From: DAOTUB01 sp034437455
Lineage (GTDB): Bacteria; Chloroflexota; Anaerolineae; B4-G1
NCBI GenBank assembly: GCA_034437455.1
Contig: DAOTUB010000003.1
Span: forward strand, 1-18,460
Direction: 5' to 3'
Length of the DNA: 18,460 nt
The position numbers were made by a program, and so were the translations under genes. Positions 6,218-13,106 of this stretch are shown here, piece by piece; positions within the stretch are counted from its first letter, which is position 1; every line of letters starts with the position of its first letter. The notes beneath the pieces are model-generated. The model was not told the origin of the DNA and did no database searches. It worked only from the letters and a program-made list of their open reading frames with translations.

Positions 6218-6520
6218 ATGGAAGAGACAGGAGTTTTACGACATGAATTGGACGAGTTGCAGGATCAAATTGTCGCCATAGAGACCATGGTGGAAGAAAA
6301 GCCCGATTCGAGATCGCCCGCGGTCACACGCTGGGAGTTAGACCGGGCGTTTCTGCAGCAGCTCAAAGAGCATGCAGCGGAGTTGGAAGAGACTCTGTCA
6401 CAGGCAAGTGCAGATGAAGCCGGGTATGGGATCTGCATCCAGTGTGGAAAACCGATCCATCCAGACCGCCTGGCGGTGTTGCCGGGTATCCAAACGTGTA
6501 TTCGCTGCGCGCGAGCGTAA
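6218..6520 (+). CDS. TraR/DksA-type zinc-finger protein
   Basis: A 100-residue protein with a coiled-coil N-terminal half (about 1-65, rich in Glu, Leu and Gln, broken at 27-37 by a charged turn EEKPDSRSP) and a C-terminal C4 zinc finger: CIQC (73-76) and CIRC (94-97), spaced by 17 residues as in DksA/TraR. Family members insert the coiled coil into the RNA polymerase secondary channel and, with or without ppGpp, alter initiation at rRNA and stress promoters. It is shorter than E. coli DksA (151) and nearer TraR/YbiI length. I do not see the DxxDxA tip motif of DksA, so catalytic-centre contact may differ. GGAGGAG (6208-6214) sets the ATG at 6218. It lies between the sigma factor and a CarD gene, two other RNA polymerase-binding functions. 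Confidence 0.87.
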   Translation: MEETGVLRHELDELQDQIVAIETMVEEKPDSRSPAVTRWELDRAFLQQLKEHAAELEETLSQASADEAGYGICIQCGKPIHPDRLAVLPGIQTCIRCARA

Positions 6521-6576
6521 GGGATATAAGACTCTGTGGTTTCGGGCACAAGAGCGCGATAAAAGGAGATGTGCAG

Positions 6577-7089
6577 ATGTTTGAAGTGGGTGATGCGGTC
6601 GTTCATCCTGTTCGAGGGGCCGGAATCGTGACCGATGTTGAGAAACTGCAACTTCAGGGAAACAGCAAACAATATTACAGGATCGATCTACTCAACCCGG
6701 TGCGGACCAATTTGATGGTTCCGGTGAAGCGAGCGGAGGAGCAAGGCGTGCGGCGCGCCATTCGACCGTCCAGGTTAGATCAACTGTGGCGTGTACTGCG
6801 CGCCGAGCCTGGCAAGCTGACTGCCGATCACCAAAAGCGAGAGAAATTTCTGATTTGCGAACTTCAATCAGGAGATCTCTTCCAGGTGGCGGAGGCGATG
6901 AGGGATCTCACGTGGAAACAGAAGCGGGACGGCTTGACCGCCGGGGATAGACGAATCTACCGGAGGGGGATAAAGCTCCTGGCAGGGGAGATAGCAGCCG
7001 TTCAAGGGACCGATCCAGAGGACACCGAGACCAGGGTCGAGCTGCGGTTATGGGACATCGTGTCGCAGAGACATAGGGGGAATGTTTGA
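6577..7089 (+). CDS. CarD-family RNA polymerase-binding regulator (copy 2)
   Basis: A 170-residue paralogue of the protein at 1761. It shares VHPVRGAG (9-16), YYRIDLL (33-39), LMVPV (46-50), WRVL (71-74), GDLFQVAEAMRDLTW (99-113) and LAGEIAAVQG (135-144). The N-terminal domain should contact the RNA polymerase beta subunit and the helical domain should touch promoter DNA near the upstream bubble edge. At the Trp-wedge position defined from remembered Mycobacterium CarD there is His85, as in copy 1. The ATG at 6577 has GGAG (6565-6568) eight bases upstream. The open frame extends upstream to 6442, but that part overlaps the TraR/DksA gene and is not family-like. It sits 34 bases before IF-1. 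Two diverged CarD copies suggest different promoter sets or a heteromeric interplay. Confidence 0.9.
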   Translation: MFEVGDAVVHPVRGAGIVTDVEKLQLQGNSKQYYRIDLLNPVRTNLMVPVKRAEEQGVRRAIRPSRLDQLWRVLRAEPGKLTADHQKREKFLICELQSGDLFQVAEAMRDLTWKQKRDGLTAGDRRIYRRGIKLLAGEIAAVQGTDPEDTETRVELRLWDIVSQRHRGNV

Positions 7090-7123
7090 CAATTCTAAAA
7101 GATTATGATAAAGAGGGGAGTGT

Positions 7124-7420
7124 ATGAAACGGAACAGTTCGGAAAAGATCGAGATGATGGGCACCGTCATCGAAGCCTTGAAGGGCCTCAAGTTCCGGGT
7201 GAAATTGGATAACGGCCACGAGATCATCGCCTATCTCTCCGGCAAGATGCGGAGATACCACATCCGCGTTCTGCTGGGAGATCGGGTCAAGGTGGAGGTT
7301 TCGCCCTACGATCTGGAGCGGGGGCGCATTGTGTATCGCTACAAGCGAGGTCAAGCCGCTGCACAGCGCAGTCGTCAATCTACAGCCGCGACCGGCGCCG
7401 CATCCAGCGCCGCAACCTAA
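7124..7420 (+). CDS. infA: Translation initiation factor IF-1 with C-terminal tail
   Basis: The protein is 98 residues; IF-1 is usually about 72. Residues 8-74 are the OB-fold: KIEMMGTVIEALKGLKFRV, DNGHEIIAYLSGKMRRYHIR (29-48) and VSPYDLERGRIVYRYK (59-74), all diagnostic. IF-1 blocks the 30S A site and tunes IF-2 and IF-3 during initiation. The extra 24 residues form a low-complexity Ala/Ser/Thr/Gln/Arg tail. The ribosome site is GAGGGGAG a few bases before ATG 7124. In most bacteria infA is near bL36 and uS13; here its neighbours are CarD and a glycoside hydrolase, and the start of the latter lies 40 bases after the stop. It is probably a second IF-1, co-transcribed with the sugar genes. The tail may be a recent read-out of former spacer sequence. 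Confidence 0.93.
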   Translation: MKRNSSEKIEMMGTVIEALKGLKFRVKLDNGHEIIAYLSGKMRRYHIRVLLGDRVKVEVSPYDLERGRIVYRYKRGQAAAQRSRQSTAATGAASSAAT

Positions 7421-7460
7421 ACCTGCGCGCGAGACCGTTGCGCTCGACAGGTGGTGTGAT

Positions 7461-9230
7461 ATGATCGCATCTTCCTATCTCAATTTGCTTAGAAACCACA
7501 TTGACATCTGTCGAGTGCCTTTTAGCGATCGCGGGTCGCGCCTGCTGGTCTTTCGGTCGCCGGGACAAAGCCGGCTTTTTGTGAAGCTGGCCGAGCGACT
7601 GATAGGGCTTCAGTCTGACATCGAGGCTTACCTGCATCGTCCTCCTTTCATCCGCGACCTCTGCCTGGTGGACGAGGAGGGCCAGGTGCTCGACACAGAG
7701 GTCGTGACTTATCCCCACGTGTTGGAATTTCGCACCCGCCTGGGCGACTTTCGCCTGATTTTCCAGGACCGGCGCACCCTCGCCTTTGGCCTGCCCCCCC
7801 AGACTGTGACGGGTTTGCGGTTCCACGTCTCACCCCAGTTCTGGGAAAAGATGGAAAACGGCGGCGTTTTCAAGGCGATTCGCAACCTGACCTATGCCAG
7901 TAACCACGAAGCGGTTCGCAATCAGATCACGCCGGACGCAGGGGGCTACACGGTGGAATTTATCGTCCAGGCCAACGAGGATTGCGTCATCACGCTGGCC
8001 GTCGAAGAGAGCCCGAGGCCGTCCCCGGAGCCGTTACCGTTCTCCACCTCGTGCGCCGCTGCCGAGGCTCGCTGGCACGATTGGTTCAGCCGCGTTCCGC
8101 CGGTGGACGAGCGATACCGGCTCACCTACGCCTACGCCTGGTGGATCATGGCGAACAACCTCATCAGCCCGCAGGGAAAGGTGGCCTACGAGGCGATGAC
8201 GCCCTCCAAGATCAACTACGTGGGGCTGTGGCTGTGGGACAGCGCGATGCATGCCCTCGCCTACCGCCACGTGGACGCCGAGCTGGCGCGCAATCAGATT
8301 CGCACGATGCTGGCCTGCCAGCTTGCCGATGGCATGCTGCCCGATGCCGTCTACGACGAGGGGGTCGTCGCCGAGATCGATCACCCCATCCGCGCCGAGG
8401 TCACCAAGCCGCCGATTCTGGCTTGGGCGGCGCTCAAGCTTCACGAGACCGATCCCGATCTGGACTTTTTGCAGGAAATCTATGTGCCGCTGGTGCGCTG
8501 GAACGCTTGGTGGTTCAGCATGAACGACGACGACGTGGATGGATTGGCGCAGTACAACCATCCCTACTCCTCTGGGCTGGACGACAGTCCGCTGTGGGAC
8601 GGCGGAATGCCGGTGGAATCGCCCGATCTCAACACCTATCTGTGCGTCCAGATGGGCTCGCTGGCGGTGATGGCCGAGGCGCTGGGGATGGAGGCCGAGG
8701 GGGCGATGTGGCGGCGTCGGGCCGCGGCGATCGTGCGCCGCATGATCGAGAGTTTCTGGGACGAGGAGGCGGGCCTGTTCTGCGCGCTGCGCGACGAGCA
8801 GCCCATTCCCGTGGTTACGCCGTTCAACCTCTATCCGCTGTGGACCGGCCAGCTACCCGACGAGATTCGAGAGCGGATCCTCGCGCACCTCACGAGCTCC
8901 GACGAGTTCTGGGGCGAGTATATCATCCCGACGGTGGCGCGGGACGATCCCAGGTACGACCCGGAGACGATGTGGCGTGGGCCGGTGTGGGCCAACATCA
9001 ACTATTTTTTCATCGAGGCGCTGCGCCAGGTGGGGGAACGCGATCTGGCCCGCACGTTGCGCGATAAAACGCTGGAATTGATCATGAACCATCCGGGCAT
9101 CTACGAGTATTACAATTCGCAGACCGGCCAGCCGCCCACCACCGCCGCCGAGACGTTTGGGTGGACTGCCGCCGTCTTTATCGACCTGGCGATCCAGGCC
9201 AGCCATCAGGGAGAAACTGGCGATGAATAA
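7461..9230 (+). CDS. GH63-like glycoside hydrolase (MGG/GGH or trehalase-like)
   Basis: A 589-residue protein with an N-terminal beta-rich domain (about 1-200) and a C-terminal (alpha/alpha)6 barrel (about 210-580). Barrel motifs are NYVGLWLWDSAMHALAYRH (252-270), ADGMLPD (289-295), HPYSSGLDDSPLWDGG (367-382), MWRGPVWANINYFF (504-517) and IYEYYNSQTGQPP (547-559). These fit the GH63/GH37/GH15-like clan, where mannosylglycerate and glucosylglycerate hydrolases and trehalases belong. Asp374 and Glu549 are my candidates for the acid and base. The ATG at 7461 has AGGTGG six bases upstream; the frame continues further upstream but overlaps IF-1. There is no signal peptide, so it should act on a cytoplasmic sugar. 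The next gene overlaps it by eight bases, making a translationally coupled hydrolase plus synthase pair. Its substrate cannot be read from the sequence. Confidence 0.82.
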   Translation: MIASSYLNLLRNHIDICRVPFSDRGSRLLVFRSPGQSRLFVKLAERLIGLQSDIEAYLHRPPFIRDLCLVDEEGQVLDTEVVTYPHVLEFRTRLGDFRLIFQDRRTLAFGLPPQTVTGLRFHVSPQFWEKMENGGVFKAIRNLTYASNHEAVRNQITPDAGGYTVEFIVQANEDCVITLAVEESPRPSPEPLPFSTSCAAAEARWHDWFSRVPPVDERYRLTYAYAWWIMANNLISPQGKVAYEAMTPSKINYVGLWLWDSAMHALAYRHVDAELARNQIRTMLACQLADGMLPDAVYDEGVVAEIDHPIRAEVTKPPILAWAALKLHETDPDLDFLQEIYVPLVRWNAWWFSMNDDDVDGLAQYNHPYSSGLDDSPLWDGGMPVESPDLNTYLCVQMGSLAVMAEALGMEAEGAMWRRRAAAIVRRMIESFWDEEAGLFCALRDEQPIPVVTPFNLYPLWTGQLPDEIRERILAHLTSSDEFWGEYIIPTVARDDPRYDPETMWRGPVWANINYFFIEALRQVGERDLARTLRDKTLELIMNHPGIYEYYNSQTGQPPTTAAETFGWTAAVFIDLAIQASHQGETGDE

Positions 9231-10740
9231 AATCGTGGGGACCGAAAGCTCTTGCCAGACGTGGCCGGATGACTTTTTTGCCAATCGCTCGCTGATCATC
9301 GCCGCGAACCGCGGCCCGGTGACGTTCAAAGCGACCCCGGACGGAGGGGAGGAGATGGAAGGCGGGGAGGGGGGATTGGTCAAGGCGCTGCTGGGTCTCT
9401 GCCGCTACACCGATGCCGCCTGGATCGCCTGTGCGCGTACCGAGGCAGATGAGGCCTGGCAGTCGGGGCGCGTGCTGTTAGCAGACGGCGACGATTTTGA
9501 TTTGCAGGTGCGGTTCCTCGCCCCGGAGGCGTTGGCCTACGAAGGGTACTATAACGTCATCGCCAATCCATTGCTGTGGTTTCTGCAACACTCGATGTGG
9601 GACGTGCCGCGGGCGCCGGTGATCGACCGGGCCACCTGGCAGGCCTGGGAGGAGGGTTATCTGGTCGTCAACCGGATGTTTGCGGAGGCGATCTCGGAAC
9701 AGGTTCGCGCCGCGTCTCGCCCCACGCTGGTGATGCTCCAGGACTATCATCTCTACCTGACGGCGCGATTTCTGCGCCAGAGTATGCCCCCTCGCGAGCG
9801 GCCGACGACGCTGTACTTTGTACACATCCCCTGGCCCGGCCCCGAGTACTGGAGGATTCTCCCTCCTGAGATGCGACAGGCGATACTGGATGGACTGTGC
9901 GCCGTGGATCTCGTCGGCTTTCAGACCCGTCAGGATGCGTTGAACTTTATCCGCACCTGCGAGTCGTTTCTGCCGCGCTCGCACGTGGACTTTGGGCGCG
10001 GGAGGGTCTGGTACCGCAACCACGCCACCTACGTGCGCGACTTTCCGATCTCGATAGACGTGGAGGGGTTGAGGCAGTTGGCGGCCTCGCCAGAAGTGGC
10101 CGAATATAACGCCGAGGTCCAGGACTTTGTCGAGGATCGGCAGTTGATCCTGCGCGTGGATCGCATCGAGCCGAGCAAAAACATTGTGCGCGGCTTTCAG
10201 GCTTTTGAGGAGATGCTAGCGCTCCATCCAGAGCATCGTGGGCGGGTCAAGTTCCTGGCGCTGCTGGTGCCGTCTCGACTGGGGGTTGATGAATACCAGG
10301 ATTATTTGTACGATCTGATGGCCGCCGCCGGTCAGGTCAACGCCACCTACGGCACGAGCGATTGGGAGCCGGTGCGCGTCATTGTGGGCGAGAACTATCC
10401 GCGGGCTGTGGCGGCCCTCCAGCAGTACGACGTGTTGCTGGTCAACGCCATCGCCGACGGCATGAACCTCGTCGCCAAGGAGGGGCCGATCGTGAACCGG
10501 CGTCACGGCGCGCTCATTCTTTCGGAACGGGCAGGCGCGCGCCAGCAGCTCGAGACGGGGGCGCTGGTCATTTCGCCGTGCGACGTCTACGCCACCGCCA
10601 AGACGCTCCACCAGGCGCTGACCATGTCCCCGGAGGAACGCCAGGAGCGCGGCGAGCGATTGCGCTGGCTCGTCGAGCAGGAGGACATCCACTTTTGGCT
10701 GAACAGTCAATTGGAGGCCGTCGCCGAATTGGACTTGTGA
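9223..10740 (+). CDS. GT20 glycosyltransferase, trehalose-6-phosphate synthase type
   Basis: The 505-residue protein is a retaining GT-B enzyme of family GT20 (OtsA, GgpS, ValL). Landmarks are IIAANRGPV (25-33), GGEGGLVKAL (47-56), ANPLLWFLQHSMWD (114-127), QDYHL (173-177), YFVHIPWPGPEYW (198-210), RIEPSK (314-319, matching the Arg and Lys that bind the donor diphosphate in OtsA) and DGMNLVAKE (412-420). OtsA joins UDP-glucose to glucose-6-phosphate. The acceptor-side motifs deviate from OtsA: LQHSMWD where OtsA has FHYR-like residues, and QDYHL for HDYHL. The acceptor may therefore not be glucose-6-phosphate. Start ATG 9223 overlaps the hydrolase stop (ATGAATAA). An OtsB-like phosphatase lies two genes downstream, which supports a two-step route through a phosphorylated sugar. 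I call it T6P-synthase type without assigning otsA. Confidence 0.87.
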   Translation: MNKIVGTESSCQTWPDDFFANRSLIIAANRGPVTFKATPDGGEEMEGGEGGLVKALLGLCRYTDAAWIACARTEADEAWQSGRVLLADGDDFDLQVRFLAPEALAYEGYYNVIANPLLWFLQHSMWDVPRAPVIDRATWQAWEEGYLVVNRMFAEAISEQVRAASRPTLVMLQDYHLYLTARFLRQSMPPRERPTTLYFVHIPWPGPEYWRILPPEMRQAILDGLCAVDLVGFQTRQDALNFIRTCESFLPRSHVDFGRGRVWYRNHATYVRDFPISIDVEGLRQLAASPEVAEYNAEVQDFVEDRQLILRVDRIEPSKNIVRGFQAFEEMLALHPEHRGRVKFLALLVPSRLGVDEYQDYLYDLMAAAGQVNATYGTSDWEPVRVIVGENYPRAVAALQQYDVLLVNAIADGMNLVAKEGPIVNRRHGALILSERAGARQQLETGALVISPCDVYATAKTLHQALTMSPEERQERGERLRWLVEQEDIHFWLNSQLEAVAELDL

Positions 10741-10758
10741 GAGGAACAGGAACGACCG

Positions 10759-12033
10759 ATGAAACGATCCGAGACTGCTATGCTGCACTACACGGCTCCG
10801 CCCGTCGTCGGCGGGGTGGAGGCTGTGATCCAGGCGCACGCGCAGGCCTTCGTCGAGGCCGGATACCCCGTCACCGTCGTCGCCGGCTGGGGTGAGCCAA
10901 CTTCGCTTCCGCCCGGCGTGGGCTTTGTGCGCGTCCCAGAGATCGACTCGCGCTACAAGGAAGTGGCGCAGATGAGCGCCTCCCTCGAGCAGGGCCAGGT
11001 GCCGGAGGGATTTGAGGGTCTGCTCAATCGCCTGATAGAGGCCCTGACGGCGACCCTGTCTCGATTTGACAACGTGATCGTCCACAACGTGTTCACCAAG
11101 CACTTTAACCTCCCGCTCACGGCGGCGCTTCATTACCTTTTGGACGCGGGCGCGATTCGCCGCTGCATCGCCTGGTGCCACGACTTTACGTGGACCAGCC
11201 CCAGCTCGCGCTCCAAGGTCCATCCGGGCTACCCATGGGACCTCTTGCGCACGCGCCGCGCGGACGTGACCTATGTCGTCGTGTCAGAGCGCAGGCAGCG
11301 TGCTCTGGCGGCTCTCTTTGAGTGTCCGGCGGAAGAGATCTCGGTGATCTACAACGGCGTGGACCCGACGGCGCTGATGGGGCTATCTGCCGAAGGGCAG
11401 GCGCTGGCGACCCGCCTGGGCCTGCTGGAGTGCGATCTGGTCCTGTTGATGCCCGTGCGCGTCACCCGCGCCAAGAACATCGAATACGCGCTGCGGGTCG
11501 TGGCGGCGCTAAAGGCGCGGGACTGTCGCCCCAAGTTGATCCTGACCGGCCCGCCCGATCCCCACGACGTCGAGAGCATGACCTATTTCCGATTGTTACA
11601 GACGATGCGCCGAGAGTTGGGCGTCGAGAAGGAAATGCGCTTCGTCTTCGAGTCCGGCCCCGACCCGGACGAACCGTATACCATCGACAGTCAGGTGGTG
11701 GGAGACCTGTTTCGCGCCAGCGACGTGATGTTCATGCCCAGCCACAGGGAAGGCTTTGGCATGCCGGTGCTAGAGGCGGGGTTGCTTGGTATGCCGGTGT
11801 TTTGCACCCCGGTCCCCGCCGCGGAAGAGATCGGCGGCGCGGATGTGCACCTGTTCGACGCCGACGATGACCCGGCGCGCGTCGCCGAGCGCATCCTGGA
11901 TTGGGCCAGGGGGAATCCGCTCCATCGTCTGCGCGGGCGCGTGCGACGGAGCTATACGTGGCCCGCGATTTTCGAGCGGGATATCAAACCGCTGCTTGGG
12001 GACGAAAAGGGACAGCCTGTTGAAGACGCTTGA
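10759..12033 (+). CDS. GT4 family glycosyltransferase
   Basis: A 424-residue GT-B glycosyltransferase. The N-terminal domain has a GGVE motif (18-21). The C-terminal nucleotide-sugar domain has VIYNGVD (196-202), a donor phosphate-binding segment VRVTRAKNIEYAL (232-244) and the EX7E signature in REGFGMPVLEAGLLGMPVF (330-348; Glu331, Glu339). WCHDFTW (139-145) is probably at the acceptor face. No signal peptide is seen. GT4 members make sucrose, trehalose (TreT type), glycolipids and mannosyl- or glucosyl-solutes, so the product is not fixed. It sits 18 bases behind the GT20 gene and overlaps the OtsB-like gene by 14 bases, hence one operon. It may extend the disaccharide or glycosylate the same acceptor. 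GC-rich codon use matches the flanking sugar genes. Confidence 0.87.
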   Translation: MKRSETAMLHYTAPPVVGGVEAVIQAHAQAFVEAGYPVTVVAGWGEPTSLPPGVGFVRVPEIDSRYKEVAQMSASLEQGQVPEGFEGLLNRLIEALTATLSRFDNVIVHNVFTKHFNLPLTAALHYLLDAGAIRRCIAWCHDFTWTSPSSRSKVHPGYPWDLLRTRRADVTYVVVSERRQRALAALFECPAEEISVIYNGVDPTALMGLSAEGQALATRLGLLECDLVLLMPVRVTRAKNIEYALRVVAALKARDCRPKLILTGPPDPHDVESMTYFRLLQTMRRELGVEKEMRFVFESGPDPDEPYTIDSQVVGDLFRASDVMFMPSHREGFGMPVLEAGLLGMPVFCTPVPAAEEIGGADVHLFDADDDPARVAERILDWARGNPLHRLRGRVRRSYTWPAIFERDIKPLLGDEKGQPVEDA

Positions 12034-12790
12034 ACCGCTCGTGGGGCGTTTGGCCCGGGCAGAGCGCCTGTGGCTGTTCCTGGACTATGATGGCACGCTG
12101 GCCGACCTCGCGCCCACGCCGGAACACGTTCACCCAGACCCGGAACTCGTGGAACTTCTCACCCGGCTGGACGCGCGCGCTCGCATCCGGCTGGCGGTGA
12201 TCAGCGGGCGCCGCCTGAGTCACGTGGAGAGATTGGTGCCGGTGCCGGGCGTCCTGCTGGCCGGAACGTATGGCGTCGAGATGCGGATGCCTACGGGGGA
12301 GCAGGTCAACCGGGTGGCCTACGAGGACGTCCGCCCCGTGCTGGCGTCGATCAAGCCGCGCTGGTCGCAGTTGATCGACGGGCGCGAGGGCTTTTTCCTG
12401 GAGGACAAGGGATGGTCTCTGGCGCTCCACGCTCGCTTTGCCGACGACAACGAGGCAGAAGACGTGCTCGCCGACGCGCGCCGAGTGGCGACCAGGACGG
12501 CGGCCTCCGACTCGTTTCGCGTGCTGGGCGGGCACAAGTTCCTGGAGGTCGGCCCCACGCTGGCGCACAAGGGCAAGACGGTGGCCTATTTGTTGGACGC
12601 GCATCCCTGGCCCGGCGCTCAACTGCTCTACCTGGGCGACGACGACAAGGACGAGGAAGCGTTCGGCGTGATCCAGGCACGCGCGGGCGTCGCCATCCGG
12701 GTCGCTCCAGAGCCGCGCGAGACAAAGGCCGACTATTGCCTGGAATCGCCCCGGGCCGTGCGCCGTTGGTTGGAGACGTTGCTCGCGTAA
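12020..12790 (+). CDS. otsB: OtsB-like trehalose-6-phosphate phosphatase (HAD)
   Basis: A 256-residue HAD-family phosphatase of the trehalose-phosphatase type. Motif I is FLDYDGTLADLAP (20-32, nucleophile Asp22, acid Asp24), motif II ISGR (61-64), then HKGK (183-186) and motif IV GDDDKDEEAF (206-215). The cap region includes the typical GTYGVEMR (82-89). It would remove phosphate from the GT20 product, pulling the pathway forward. The TTG at 12020 is chosen because AAAAGGGA (12005-12012) lies just upstream and the family starts about 20 residues before motif I; it overlaps the GT4 gene by 14 bases. The open frame continues upstream without family similarity. The name otsB rests on family membership; if the GT20 enzyme makes glucosylglycerol-phosphate or another sugar phosphate, this enzyme would act on that. 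Confidence 0.88.
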   Translation: MKTLEPLVGRLARAERLWLFLDYDGTLADLAPTPEHVHPDPELVELLTRLDARARIRLAVISGRRLSHVERLVPVPGVLLAGTYGVEMRMPTGEQVNRVAYEDVRPVLASIKPRWSQLIDGREGFFLEDKGWSLALHARFADDNEAEDVLADARRVATRTAASDSFRVLGGHKFLEVGPTLAHKGKTVAYLLDAHPWPGAQLLYLGDDDKDEEAFGVIQARAGVAIRVAPEPRETKADYCLESPRAVRRWLETLLA

Positions 12791-12803
12791 CTGCTCAACC
12801 TGC

Positions 12804-12933
12804 GCCGGTCGAGTAGGCCTTCAGGCCGTATCGAGACCCAGCAGGCAGTCCATGTGGGGCAAAATCGACTGCAAAAGCCGCTTGCTTGGTTTCGATACAC
12901 CGCCACAAAAAGCGTGGCGGCTACTCAACCGGC
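12804..12933. repeat. Palindromic intergenic repeat, copy A
   Basis: GCCGGTCGAGTAG (12804-12816) is inverted at CTACTCAACCGGC (12921-12933), and GTATCGAGACC (12828-12838) at GGTTTCGATAC (12888-12898). A perfect CGCCAC / GTGGCG hairpin (12901-12919) and a GCAGTC / GACTGC pair lie inside. The same arm motifs recur at 15988-16167, so this is a dispersed family. Together with the next repeat it fills most of the 316-base gap between the sugar and transporter genes; nothing coding was seen there. Confidence 0.65.
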
Positions 12934-12991
12934 GCTCGCTTCAACGGCCTGAGTAGTTACTTGCTCGCTCGATTGTCCAGGGAAACGTATT

Positions 12992-13074
12992 CGTCACCCT
13001 GAGCGGAGCGCAGCAAAGTCGAAGGGTCTCCAAATCCGATGACGTGAGATTCCTCGGCTTTGCTCGGAATGACG
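12992..13074. repeat. REP-like inverted repeat
   Basis: CGTCACCCTGAGC (12992-13004) with GTCGAAGGGTCTC is opposed by GAGATTCCTCGGC and GCTCGGAATGACG (13062-13074) as an imperfect inverted pair. It is the widespread type of intergenic repeat with CCTGAGC / GTCGAAGGGT units. It ends 32 bases before the transporter start. Confidence 0.6.
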
Positions 13075-13106
13075 TGGTAGAGAGATATAGACGACAAGGA
13101 GCCTCT

